Positions 12,001-20,600 of a stretch of DNA of 64,000 nucleotides are shown here, in pieces. Position numbers and translations under genes: made by a program. The stretch is from an uncultured Flavobacteriaceae bacterium. GTDB lineage: Bacteria > Bacteroidota > Bacteroidia > Flavobacteriales > Flavobacteriaceae. Within the stretch, counting starts at the first letter, position 1. Every line of letters starts with the position of its first letter. Under the pieces are notes generated by a model that ran no database searches, was not told the DNA's origin, and was given only the letters and a program-made list of their open reading frames with translations. The stretch spans positions 1 through 64,000 of the forward strand of contig CANLUH010000011.1 in NCBI GenBank assembly GCA_947494205.1, written 5' to 3'.

Positions 12001-14446
12001 TGTATGCTTTTCCTGCATTTCCTTTTAATATAAAACTATTGCTATTTTTTACGTTAGAGACATTACTTAGTAAGAGGTGTTCTCTTTGCCCATTAACATA
12101 TTGCGATAGTATTGTTTTTAAATCACTTACATCGTTTACAAGACAGGCTAAACGTTCTTCCATAGCTTGTCTTCCTACTTGTAGTGTGTAAGCTATATCG
12201 TAAATGTTTGCTGTAGTATTCGTTTCTAAATATTCTAAAATATTTTTTGCTTGTGCTTCTAAACGTTCTGTATTTTTTGCCGATAATACTATAATGGCAG
12301 GGACATTACTATTGTATTGTCTTGTAGGGTTTACATACTCTTCTATTATAATATGTGCGTTACTTCCTCCTGCTCCAAAACTGCTTAATCCTGCTATTCT
12401 TTTATTATTTGGTGCGGTATTCCAATCTTGTAATTCTTGTGGAACGGTAAAGGCTGTTTTTTCAAATTTTATATTACTATTTAATGTTGTAGAGTGTATA
12501 CTTGGTACTATTTGTTTGTGTTGTAGTTGTAATAATACTTTAGTAAAACCTGCTATTCCTGCGGCAGATTCTGCGTGCCCTATATTACTTTTTACACTTC
12601 CTATAGCGCAATACTGCCCTATAGCATTATTGAATGCTTTATTTAATCCTGCTATTTCTATAGGATCGCCTAAACTTGTTCCTGTGCCGTGTGCTTCAAC
12701 GTAGCTATAATCTTCTGGTTTTACTCCAGCATTTTTCATAGCGTCTTTAATAACCTCAGCTTGTGCGTTTAGGTTTGGTACGGTTAATCCGCTACTTTTT
12801 CCGCCGTGATTTATGGCTTCTCCTTTAATTACGCCGTAGATTCTATCGCCATCCCTTTCGGCATCGCTTAATCGTTTTAATAAAATGGTCCCTACGCCTT
12901 CTGCTGGAACATAGCCATTGCCGCCTTCTCCAAAGGCTTCACATTTTCCTCTGTCTGATAAAAACCTAGCATTAGATAACCAATTGTATTTACTAGAGTG
13001 TACACTTAAATTAACGCCTCCTGCTAAAGCCACATCACATTCTGATCTACGAATACTTTCGCATGCTAAATGTATTGCTGTTAAAGAGGATGAACATTGT
13101 GTATCTAAACCAATACTTGGTCCTCTTAATCCTAGATAGAAAGAGGTCATGTTAGCTACTGTAGAAACAAAACTACTTGGTGAGCTTTCACTTTTGTCTA
13201 AACGGTATAATTGATAGTCTGTCCAGAAAACGCCTGCAAAAACGCCTACTTTGTATAGTTCTGATAGTTTTGCTGGGTTGTATCCTGCATCTTCAATTGT
13301 TTTCCAACTTTCTTCTAAAAATATGCGAGCTTGTGGATCCATATTCTCGGCTGCTATTGGAGACATTCCGAAAAACAGCGGATCAAATTTATCGGCATCA
13401 TCAATGAAACCGCCCCATTTGCTGTATGTTTTTCCTTCTTTTCCTTTTTCGGTATCAAAATGTGCATCTACATCCCAGCGTTCTTTTGGAATTTCGGTTA
13501 CACAGTCTTTTCCTTGTTTCAGGTTTTCCCAAAATTCTGCAATGGTTTTTGCTTGTGGGTAACGTCCACTTAAACCTATAATTGCTACGGCATCGTCATT
13601 TATACTTCTTTTGTACTCTATTTTAGGTTCTTCTTTTGTCTTTGGTATTTGTGGTGCTTCTGATACTTGTAATGTTTCAGATGTTTTAGGCGTTTCTGTT
13701 GTTACAATAAGGTCTCCCCATACATCGTCTTCTATAATAGCTTCGGTTGTACTTGTTACTTCTGTAACTATTGCTTCTACTTGGGTTGTATTATTATCTA
13801 TTACATTTTCTACTACATCTACTGTTGGTACTATTGTTTTAGCTTCAGAAAATGCTTCTTTATCATTTTCTAATAAATAGTCACTTAAATCTTCTATATT
13901 TTGATATTCGAATAATAGGGTTGGATAGAGTTCATGCCCCACTTTGTCTTCTAAAGTGGTTACTAATTGCATCGTCATTTTAGAGTCCATTCCTAAATCG
14001 AAAAACCCAGCTGTTACATCTATTGCATTTACTGTCTTCTCTAATGCTAGTGCCGATAGCTCTTGTAAATACCTTTGAATGGTTTCTTTGGTTACTGTTC
14101 CAGTTGTACTGGTTACTATAGTTTCCTTTGGTTGCACCTCAACTTTTGACGGTTTTTCTATGGTTTGATTAGAGAATGCTTCTTTATCATTTTCTAATAA
14201 ATAGTTACTTAAATCTTCTATATTTTGATATTCGAATAATAGGGTTGGATAGAGTTCATGCCCTACTTTATCTTCTAAAGTAGTTACCAACTGCATGGTC
14301 ATTTTAGAATCCATTCCTAAATCGAAAAACCCTGCTGTTATATCTATGGATTGCACTGATTTACCTAGTGCTATTGCTGATAATTCTTGTAAATAAAGCT
14401 GAATAATTTCTTTCACACTGGCTGTATGTATACCATTTGAGCTCAT
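1..14446 (-). CDS. Trans-AT PKS-NRPS hybrid megasynthase (partial, runs off left edge)
   Basis: An uninterrupted frame of 4815 codons runs from an ATG at 14446 to base 1. Domains by rough residue: ACP 15-85 (Ser47) and ACP 120-190 (Ser155), both with a DLGMDS phosphopantetheine site; KS6 285-705 (Cys451 in DTQCSSS, HGTGT and GH motifs intact); flanking subdomain; DH 880-1150 (His913 in HxxxGxxxxPG, Asp1073 in DSALQ); KR 1190-1560 (GGSGGLG; YASGN); ACP 1605-1680 (Ser1645); KS7 1735-2150 (Cys1880, HGTGT replaced by HGIAN); ACP 2165-2235; C 2260-2690 (HHIVFDG); A 2710-3210 (SGSTGKPKG); PCP 3235-3305 (GGHSL); C 3315-3750 (HHIIADG); A 3770-4270; PCP 4295-4365; C from 4375, cut by the edge (HHIISDG). 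No AT, epimerase or thioesterase is seen. The leading ACP pair probably completes the KS-DH module that ends the preceding gene. It accepts the chain last among the window's synthases, so release must be encoded further left. Confidence 0.93.
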   Translation of the reverse strand, partial: MSSNGIHTASVKEIIQLYLQELSAIALGKSVQSIDITAGFFDLGMDSKMTMQLVTTLEDKVGHELYPTLLFEYQNIEDLSNYLLENDKEAFSNQTIEKPSKVEVQPKETIVTSTTGTVTKETIQRYLQELSALALEKTVNAIDVTAGFFDLGMDSKMTMQLVTTLEDKVGHELYPTLLFEYQNIEDLSDYLLENDKEAFSEAKTIVPTVDVVENVIDNNTTQVEAIVTEVTSTTEAIIEDDVWGDLIVTTETPKTSETLQVSEAPQIPKTKEEPKIEYKRSINDDAVAIIGLSGRYPQAKTIAEFWENLKQGKDCVTEIPKERWDVDAHFDTEKGKEGKTYSKWGGFIDDADKFDPLFFGMSPIAAENMDPQARIFLEESWKTIEDAGYNPAKLSELYKVGVFAGVFWTDYQLYRLDKSESSPSSFVSTVANMTSFYLGLRGPSIGLDTQCSSSLTAIHLACESIRRSECDVALAGGVNLSVHSSKYNWLSNARFLSDRGKCEAFGEGGNGYVPAEGVGTILLKRLSDAERDGDRIYGVIKGEAINHGGKSSGLTVPNLNAQAEVIKDAMKNAGVKPEDYSYVEAHGTGTSLGDPIEIAGLNKAFNNAIGQYCAIGSVKSNIGHAESAAGIAGFTKVLLQLQHKQIVPSIHSTTLNSNIKFEKTAFTVPQELQDWNTAPNNKRIAGLSSFGAGGSNAHIIIEEYVNPTRQYNSNVPAIIVLSAKNTERLEAQAKNILEYLETNTTANIYDIAYTLQVGRQAMEERLACLVNDVSDLKTILSQYVNGQREHLLLSNVSNVKNSNSFILKGNAGKAYIETAIREQEVDALIQLWMQGIEIDWNLLYNNNNKPNKISLPTYPFARERYWVAEARGTMSNAATVSKLHPLVHTNNSTLAEQKYTTVLTGNESFLRDHKVEGEKILPGVAYLEWAREAGARSLSTTITQLKNVTWLQPITVNSNTEKIQINLFEEDNGYGYEIYSPATFDRDEVIYGQGTLSAEEQAQPSTIDIETLKASFSSSKSGQECYAIFNELGFDYGNTFQGIKTLYFNETASLSEIALEEDYNYVLQPGILDSALQSILGISLAKENIVLNLPFSTKEVTIYNEVQKAKWCHVKQSDSYKVGDKVVIYDISILSETGEILVQFKDLTTLPVKKSVQPKATVSTTKVNEDFGLQTYTTQWKSKAIDTEAKELATEHIVLIAGGSVDLGEKLKDNLVQEVIVLNEPTEIAYYNRIQDIVKPLLGAKQTVGLTLVYNTEEYIDYAFVSGLLKTAQLESRKLITKTIGVEHLSINTVEELAETIRLEQNQLGDEVRYIDGDRQERLVASIKETQHSGVAIKDNGVYLITGGSGGLGKIFAGYITKNKSTKLILSGRSTVSKLSDSELKALNATYYSCDVTDKNSVEHLIQTITKEHGALNGIIHSAGVIADSFLIKKTAEEATKVLQPKINGVKFLDHATRDLKLDFTVYFSSMAAVTGNFGQSDYASGNTWLDYYAVYRNTLEKQGKRSGHTLSINWPLWKDGGMKMDAESEKYVKQKWGMSALPTAEGILALETLLKNKTTQGVIAYGERKKIHSKLVGEEEILEVKETTTVAPVAVAVVTTATTNTSDLSQSIENEVFALISSILKLDANRINKEKGFGDYGFDSVMMINLVQVLNEKYDGLDLAPTALINYTTISEFLEFLLEDHGTLFETGGSFVNDTKALETVEVKEPVITSKTIQVSKRHKKIGNTNTTIEAKTATTMAIVAMNGRFSSIKTEDELWYNTAENVQLNLASETTVSNVAYSQIDLKNVEENWSVLNMDASEIKQLSAQEKLIFEVLSNAMSHYKIDRKTLASKTTGVFIAAQEYAEEEHQTLAYLIPNKVSYHLNLKGPSELVNTYCTSSYVAIHRAIQSIVSGECKQAIVGGVNLVSKEEMDKAVASDFGGLFSKKGDTKSFSENAEGFVRSEGVGVIIIKPLEDAELDNDTILGLIKGSSVSHGGKGFSIEAPNAKGLKKAIEESILKANVPIDTIDYVEAHGIANRMADAIELSAIDTVYKKFSKNPDKKWHIGTSKPVVGHSELASGMASIIKVLKAFEHKTIPGIAGLGTINSELDPNHSLVLTTEASYWKNGKHPRRAGLNSYAVGGVNAHLILEEYPNKTITEKPFKKEKEEVVAVVKDDDVVPVQETIREEIEAISNDIFKIATADFDETLSPIDYDFDSIKVIELVNRINEHFDVTVKMGQILGADDFKSMFDVFETIVVKSKSATTDNIETEQETAPEYFPLSEGQKGLWFIQNKNPESTEYNVPVGFSIENEIDTAVIYKAAEHLLEKHPTLRVSFFTDEEEGAVKQEVKSASGYLKEDVKTISEAIATEFKILQSIPFELSENVTKLYIRKDAISNKTYVLFMLHHIVFDGSSVEPFVSDFKELLNQLQSGVAISHTTEDRSYFDFINQEQDYLKGKDSTEDFKFWNEKMSGTIEAIALPYSNTKTEQLQTIDQEGISSIELSGAVLTQLKTVAKANKVNLSILMLAIFKVLLHRLTSAEDVIVKTPIAGRLNEKFAKSVGYYINMMLTRTSILGGDSFTEVIQKVKTEFLANIDYAKYPYAKLLTELEATKGKGDTLFSIVYTYQNIFGAVLDQEENANIKVVESLKQNAVEDYSLEVVDLKETITVNLKFLKTKFTEETINAHLDYYKNIVEAVVDNPENKVNAINILTKEERQKLVTEFNATETTYPKNVTIVDLFETQVKQTPNAIAVTYLNDAITYKTLDERSKQLAIYLVQKGVKADTLVGLCMERSIEMVVAMLGVLRAGGAYVPIAPDYPQDRIKYMVEDGVVKGNTKGSLKLIIGQTTLEIATKALIEKAGVTLEVLAPIWEHNKRITAVKGELKTKPALHNLAYVIYTSGSTGKPKGVLIEHSNFADLIQYQKQYFEVDENDQFIQFSNFSFDASGEQIYLPLVSGGTLNIVPRADLLDIDKFKTILVDKSITHLHAVPSFLGEIPFVPNTKLKRIISGGDVFDHRVLENWANKGIRIIDKYGPTETTVSAIQRDLEFPLQNRSIGKPLGDTTCYVVDKANNLQPIGVAGELCIGGTGLSRGYLNQPELTQEKFIKNPFGDGKIYKTGDLVRWTPEGNIDFLGRIDQQVKINGFRIELGEVETVINASNLLDNSAVIAKEHTGSKQLVAYCVFNTANDDTSISELKAQLSQALPDYMVPTYIIAINELPLTPNQKIDRKALLAKPLEVNSEAQYVAPRTKTEEALAEIWQTILKVDQVGSNDNFFELGGHSLLITKLLSEIKKTFKIKLELSKIYEAPTLKQLAKTIGIGDDEESDYIPVISNRENAVLSFAQQRLWFLAELGQGEQYHIPELLRIKGDVDVSILERSLNYLISRHESLRTVFRKNGQGEAFQYVEKEKTIQIIREDYSNLKPAEKEAELRTYSKAFIDKPFDLSNGPLIRATVVKLAEEEFVFGLCIHHIIADGWSLSTFRKELNEVYSSYINEESIVLTSMPIQYIDYAAWEQNLFKQDSFSEGLAHWKTHLDNHKDALVLTDFPRPKQLKGEGKRINKVIDVSTKTQLATFNKTSGATLFTSLLTSVFIVLNKYSGQDDICIGIPAANRSHRDTEKLIGFFVNTLVNRLQFKTNETVLDVFNNVQKELIRSQQYQHIPFDKVVEAVKPIRETNVSPLFQVMVNYLKKEDGVKLGNSATTFENIDYDRAKFDLTIDFIDTQNDGLILSINYNTELFEANTIERITNAIQYVLTNLVTQSNTRLEDFSLVTQEDKLLLNEFNNTATNYPKQQTIYELFEAQVEQTPNAEAIVFEDEVITYKELDTRSMQLALYLQEQGVEQETFVGICMERSLEMMVAIFGVLRAGGAYVPIDPGYPKDRINYMLTDSIVEGNGAHSVKLLLTQEHLKATVLDEIDDTITTITLAKQWQDNTAILEAIGTLKREVTSRNLAYVIYTSGSTGKPKGVMVEHRSVIRLIKNTTYYQFTEEDAVISTGAFSFDATIFEFFGPLLNGGKLILAAQSTLLNNQLLAKTMANNAVNVMFITSSWLNQLIDTDIELFSPLKTILTGGERISPTHIGKLKSTFEDLRTINCYGPTENTTFSTTFDIEEIDGDIPIGAPISNDQVHIVNTKNKLQPIGVPGELCLAGDGIARGYLNRPELTQEKFIDNPFGDGKLYKTGDLARWKSNGQIEFLGRIDSQVKLRGFRIELGEIETLLNTQDNIQNSTVIVKDHLGTKQLIGYCVLVDKTKVLDVLNLKQQLSERLPEYMVPTFILDIEVLPLTPNGKVDRKALQNLEVEFSGLNEYVAPQTETEKGLAKIWEVILGVEQIGVTENFFELGGHSLLVTKLLSRINKVFNINLELATVYETPVLQQLAQKIANSTETVIPEITVVEDRSKLPLSFAQQRLWFLAEMGQSERYHIPGLLTVKGALDVDLLEKSINYLVSRHDTLRTTFRKDGQGVAYQHIEDEVNIKIEKEHYTKLNTKQKALKIAERSEAFVKAPFDLSQGPLLRLLVIETATDDYVLGLCMHHIISDGWSLNIMVNELNTIYSAYRKGETVELAPLPIQYGDYAVWQRDLFASNHYAQGLAHWKNHLTGYSDLELPTDYTRPKVATGAGEQISITLDAKVKEQLNNLSITLGGTLFTGLLTSVYILLNKYSGQDDICIGLPVANRGHNAVEHLIGFFVNTLVNRLHLNNEASLENLFKTVQKELIRSQEYQDIPFNKIVESVQPERQTSKTPIFQVMVNYVQLNTSLELGDAEVARLEQDGSKTAKFDLSFSFIDHGSASLKLALDYNTDIYSSITAHRLLSSLVRIIRSLSDAIDTPLQ
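13849..14350 (-). repeat. Near-identical direct duplication encoding tandem ACPs
   Basis: Two copies of about 178 bp, roughly 13849-14026 and 14173-14350, lie 324 bp (108 codons) apart. Each encodes an ACP core with the DLGMDSKMTMQL site followed by YPTLLFEYQNIEDLS. They differ at only about a dozen or so bases, many of them synonymous, which points to a recent duplication or gene conversion. The segments between the copies are more diverged. Confidence 0.9.
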
Positions 14447-14476
14447 AATACTTTATGTTTTGATTGTGTTTGTAGT

Positions 14477-14607
14477 GAGGCTGTCTAAAAAGTGATTCTT
14501 TAAATTGAATGTCATATTTAGCGCTGTCTAAATACATTGTTTTTCAACATATTAAAACTTCGACTGCGCTGAGTTTGACAAGAATTTGCTACTTTCTAGA
14601 TAGCCTC
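14477..14607. repeat. MITE-like/REP-like element between two megasynthase genes
   Basis: Imperfect terminal inverted repeats, GAGGCTGTCTAAAAAG at 14477-14492 and CTTTCTAGATAGCCTC at 14592-14607, match at 14 of 16 positions when one is inverted. They bound a 131-bp segment containing CGACTGCGCTGAGTTTGAC, a sequence of the kind scattered in flavobacterial intergenic regions. The segment fills most of the 172-bp gap between the two synthase genes. Without it the gap would be about 41 bp, similar to other gaps in the operon. No ORF lies inside. Confidence 0.6.
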
Positions 14608-14618
14608 TTAACGCGAGG

Positions 14619-17600
14619 TTAGGCTTGTAATACTTTATCGTTATTTTCTTGTAACAGGTTGGTTATTAAACCTGCGTGTCTAATACGTTTTATGGCTAGG
14701 TTTTTAAACTCTACTAGTAACGTACCGTTTGCATCGTAAATGCTAATGTCACTTTTAATGACTTCGGAAGGAGTATCGAACTTTTCTTCTTTATGTTTAC
14801 TATAGACATAAATTGTAGAAGGCAACGTATTGTATGCTCTAAATTGCTCTATTGAAAAAGGGATATAGGATACTTGATTTTTTGAAATAGCATGGAACGA
14901 ACTTCCTGAGAAGGTTGCCCCATCTAAAAATGCTGGACTTAAATAAAAACGGTCTAAGTAAGAGGTAGATAAATCGCTTAAATGCAATTGCATTAATTCT
15001 TCTCTTCCTTTTTGATACACCATTCCTAAGGTTTCCATAAATTCTCCGTGTACAATGTCTACAGTTCTAGCAGATTTATAAACGTCTGCCATGTTTAATT
15101 GACGTTCGCAATTCGTTTTAAAGGCTTCTATATTGAATGTTTCACGGGTTTCTGTTGGCATATTATTCAGCCTACATTGTACGTGTTTATCCCATTTTCC
15201 ATATACGTTCCCGTTATGATCTACTCTTCTAGAGCGCACCATAGCTTCGCTTATTGCGTGTGTTCCTTTTTTAAATCGCACTTCTACTCTACGGTTATAG
15301 GTTTGATCTGTTGCTAAGGGTTCTATGAATATGATCCGGCTTATTTCGAATGTCTTTCCGAATAAAACCTTACTACAGCGTAGTATTAGATCTAAATAGG
15401 TAACGCCTGGCACTATACTAACGCCATGAACTCTATGATCTCTTAATACATAGTGATCATTATTCATGTCTAATGTAAACGTCCAATCATTGCCTTGTTT
15501 TTCTTTTTTCATGTTAAAGTATGCTGCCATACTTTCTGCAGAAACATCATTGATTGTTGTTTTAGTTACTGCTGGACTTACCGTTTTATTTACCTCTGGT
15601 TTTGTAGTTTCGACCTTAGTATTTTCTGATTTTATTTCAGGTTTTGCTTCTGGCCAATAGCGTTTTTTATTAAAGGCAATAGTCGTTTTTGTAAATGGTG
15701 TGTTTATACGATTTGCTTCGGGTATACCTTCGTTACTTAATATAACGTGTGCATTATTCCCCCCTAAACCAAAAGCACTTATTCCTGCTCTTCTAATATT
15801 ATTAACGCCTTCCCAATCTTGTAATGTTCTTACAGGATATACTGGTGAATTCGCAAAATCGAATCGTGGGTTTGGTGTATCGCAATTTAGTGTTGGTGGT
15901 AATTGTTTGGCGCTAATGGCTAATGCTGTTTTTATAACACCTGCAACACCTGCCGCACTCATTAAGTGTCCAATATTTGTTTTTACACTTCCTACAGCGC
16001 ATTTTTGATTTGGGTTACTACTTTTTGATAATACAGATGTGATCCCTTTTAATTCTATAGGATCTCCTATTAAAGTTCCTGTTCCGTGTGCTTCGATATA
16101 ACTTATTGTAGAACGGTCTATTTGTCCGTTTTTAATAGCTATTTCTAACAATTCTTGTTGTGCTTTTGGGTTTGGTGTTGTTATTCCCATTGTACTACCG
16201 TCGTTATTTACGGCTGTTCCTTCTATAACACTATATATTTTATCTCCGTCTGCTATGGCATCACTTAATCGTTTCAAGACTAAAATACCACAGCCTTCAC
16301 CTAATCCTGTTCCGTCTGCTTTTTCGTCAAAGGCTTTTGTGCGTCCGTCTTTAGATAATACTTCTGCTATACTTAAGCCTACGAAATGGCCTTCATCTAA
16401 TAAAATATCTACACCTCCTGCAAGTGCCAACTCGGTTTCTCCTTGTCTTAATCCTTTTACTGCTAAATCCATAGCGGTTAACGAACTACTACAGGCGGTA
16501 TCTACCACCATGTTTGGTCCTTTTAAGTTATAAATGTGTGCTAAATGTGCAGTTATAAAGTTTTGTCCTGTTCCTACTATAAAGTCTTTATGTAGGTTAC
16601 TTAATTTGCTTTTAAAGTTTCCAACTCTAGCACCTGCGTATACGCCTACCGATTTACCCCATATTCCTTTTTTATCGTATCCGGCATCTTCAATGGCTTC
16701 GGCACTTACTTCTAACCATTGTCTTTCTAATGGATCTAACTGACTTGCTAATGCTTCTGGCACTTTAAAATAGGCGGGGTCAAAGTCTTCTATAGTGTCT
16801 AAAAACCCACCCCATTTACTGTAGCTTTTACCTTGCTCTTTGTTTGGCGAATAGTGTTTGTTAATATCCCAACGGTTAGCTGGTACTTCTTTTATACTGT
16901 CTTTTCCTTGTTTTAAATTATCCCAGTAATCGCCAATAGTATCAGCATCAGGAAAGTGACACGCCATACCTATTATTGCAATAGGTTCGTTGGTGTTTCC
17001 GTTTTGCGATGGTATCGTTTTTTGCTCTTGTTCTACTTCTTCAATTACTGTATTTGTAATGTTAGTAGGTTCAGTTTCTTTAATTTCAGAATCTAATTTC
17101 TGATTTAATATTTGAGATAATGCATCATTATGATGTTCTGCTAAATATTCACTTAGCATCCCTACTGTTGGGTGTTCTAGTATAATACTTGGTGACAGAC
17201 TTACGTTACCTCCTAATTCTTTTTCTAATTGTTTTACTAAGTCGGCTAATAGTATTGAGTCTACACCATATTCTTGAAACGGAATGTCTATTTCTATACT
17301 GTCTGACGGTAATTTTAAGGCTTCGCTAATTTGTACGGTTACCCAGTTGCTAACTACCGAATCGTCTGCTTTTGTAACTTCTACTTTAGCTTGTGCTTTT
17401 TGCTCTGGTATTTGTAACAGTGTTTCAACAGAAAACACGTTTGGATTATATACCATTGGTGCAATGGTTGGTAATCCATGTTCAGGTTTTAGTGCAATTA
17501 CTTTGTCTATTATAGTTGCGCCTTCTGCATTGGTTAATGATAATAAGCCTAAGTCTCTATAGATACCTTCGGTCACTTCTCCCATTCCAGTTTCTTTCCA

Positions 17601-20600
17601 ACTTGGCCACTGTATACTTCTATAGCCTTCTTTATAATGTAATGCTGCAAAATTTTCTAAATAGGCATTACACATCGCATAATCGCATTGCCCTGCTCCT
17701 AAGTGTGGTGCCAATGCTGAAATAGATGAGAATAATATTCCGAAATCTACATCGTGTTCTTTTAATGCGTCGTATAAGTTATGTAATCCTAAAACTTTAG
17801 GGGCTTGAAGTTTTGTTATGGTTTCTATAGATTTACGAATAAACGCTGGTGTTTCCATGTCTACTAGTCCAGCACAGTGTACCAAACCTTTAATGGCTCC
17901 CCATTGTTTTTTAATTTTATCTAATGCTAATGCAACTTCTTTTATATTTACTAGATTAGGTTGTATTAGTTTAACTTCTGCGCCACAATTTTCTAAGTAT
18001 AAAACATCTTTTATTTTTTGTGCAAGTATTGTATTTTCTTTAGCAATACTTTCCCATGCTTGTCTTGGTGGAAATTCTTGTCGTCCTAATAATACTAATT
18101 GTTTTACGTTGTGCTTAGTCACTAAGTGTTTGGCATAAGCCATTCCTAAACCTCTTGTACCTCCAGTAATTACAATTGGGCCTTCTATTTTTGCTTCTGC
18201 TTTTAATGCTAAAGAGTCTAAATATGGGGCTTTCCATTGCTTGTTTGTATACTGTAATCTTACATTATTAGTGGTTGTCGTTAGTGTTTGTAAAATAGCG
18301 TTTACATCTGCTTCTGTTGTCGCATTTGTGTCTAGTTCTAAACTTACACTAGAGACTTTACTGTACTCTGCGCCTAGTGTTTGGTACAATCCTTTACCAA
18401 TTATAGTTTGATTTGTTCTACAGAGTTGTACTAAGTTTATTGTTGGTTCATTAGATTGATCTATTACTTTCTGAATCACTTCTACCCAAGTATAGTCTTC
18501 CATAGATTTGCTACCAAAGTCTATAACTGCTCTTACCTTTTTGTATGTAATAGTGTCTATTTCTGAAGGATTTACAACAAGTGTTTCGTTTATCTGTTTT
18601 TTTAAGGCTTCAACTATTGTTTTATGCGCTTCTGATGCATTTAATATTAAAACAAGCCCTTCAATTTTAGAGTTAGTTTCAATTGTTACTGGCTTCCAAT
18701 TTTCTTTGTATAGCTGAATTACTTTTTCAGGTGTTTCATCAGCTTCGATAACCGTTGGTTGTTCTACAACTTTAAATGTTGTTTTTGGTATCCAATAACG
18801 TTGTCTAGCAAAAGCATAGGTTGGCAATGAAATAATATTTGGGCAATTGTCTTTTCTATACAATTGTTTCCAATCTATAGCTACGCCTTTTATCCAGTAT
18901 TCTGCTAAGGTTTTAAAACCGATGCCGTTTAAAGGAATTTCTGATTCTTGATTGTTTGCAGTCGTTTTATTTTTACGCGTATTACCTAATAATATATTAG
19001 TTTCATTACCATTTAAGTAGTCTTCTAATGTCTTTTGCAAAGCTGCAATAGTAAGAACAGACACTGCTAATCGTTCTTCTAAAGCTTCTCGTCCTACTTG
19101 TAATGTATAGGCTATATCGTAAATATTAGCGGTATTGTTAGCTTTAACATATTGTAATAGGTTTTGTACTTGGTCTTTTAATCTCTTTTTGTTTTTAGCA
19201 GAGATCACAACTAATGTTGGTTCATTATTTAGGTATGTTTTTTCTTCTGTAACATACTCTTCTAATACCACGTGCGCATTACTTCCGCCTGCACCAAAAC
19301 TACTAATTCCTGCAACTCTTGTTTGTCCTTTTGTTGTAAACCAAGGTGTGGTTTCTTTTTGTAATTCGAATGGACTATTTTCTAAATCTAAATAGGCATT
19401 AGGTTGTTTTAAATGTGGATTCCCTGGAATCGTTTTATGTTTTAATACGTGTATTAATTTTATAATTCCTGCTATTCCTGCTGCTGGTTCTAAATGCCCA
19501 ATATTGGTTTTTACACTTCCCAATTTTATATGTGGTAAAATTGGAAAAGCTTTATCTGCATCTTTATACAATGCTTTAAATGCTAACTTTAAACCTTCTG
19601 TTTCTATAGGATCGCCTAATGGTGTTCCTGTGCCATGTGCTTCAATATACCCTACTTGTTCTGGGTTTACGTTTGCCGATTTATAGGCTTTTATTAATAA
19701 GTCTTTTTGTGCGTTTGGATTTGGTGAGGTTAAAGTATTTGCTTTTCCGCCGTGATTCTCTGATGCGCCACGGATTACTGCGTGAACTCGGTCTCCATCT
19801 GCTTTTGCCTGACTTAAACGTTTCAACACAATCATACCTACGCCTTCTCCTCTTACATAACCGTTAGCGCTTTGATCGAATGTTTTACAACGTCCTTCTT
19901 TACTTAAAAAGCCTGCTTGACTTAACGGAAATAATAAGTCTGGCATTAATACTAAACTTACACCTCCTGCTAACACCACATCGCAATCGCCTTTTTGTAT
20001 TTTTTCTATACCTCTTTTTATAGCTACTAATGAGCTTGAACAAGCGGTATCTATAGTTTCACTTGGCCCATGTAAATCTAATAAGTAAGATATACGGTTG
20101 GCCACCATAGATTGAGATAATCCTGTAATGACTTGCGAATCTGTAATTCGGCTTCTATCTATTAGCGTAGCGTAGTCGTCGAAATAACTCCCTACAAAAA
20201 CGCCTGTATTTGTTCCCGATAAACTTTTTGGGTTTACACCTGCATCTTCTAATGCGTGGTAAGCTTCTTCTATTGCTAAACGGTGTTGTGGATCCATTAA
20301 CTCAGCTTCTTTTGGAGAAATGCTGAAATGTAAGGGGTCGAACTTATCTATATCATCTATAAAACCACCCCATTTTGCGGTTGTTTTTTGTTTGTCTTCT
20401 GCTGTATCGCCGTAATATTCTTGCCAATCCCAACGGTCTTTTGGAATTTCTGTTACTAAATCTTTATTGGCTTTTATGTTTTCCCAAAAGGTATTTACAT
20501 CTGGTGATCCTGGAAAACGACCACTCATTCCTATAATGGCTATTGGTTCGTTTGCTTTATTGGCTAAAGCTTTAACGGCACAGCCTTCGCTTTTACATTT

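Noticed and set aside
13849-14430. Tandem ACPs as evidence of HMG-CoA synthase-type beta-branching
   Set aside because: The copies lack the Trp a few residues after the phosphopantetheine Ser that marks branching ACPs, and no HMGS, ECH or free branching KS is in the window.
14685-15540. Treating the DH at the end of the second PKS as clearly inactive
   Set aside because: The HxxxGxxxxPG motif and an Asp in the second motif are intact; only the Gln/His is missing, so activity cannot be judged from sequence alone.
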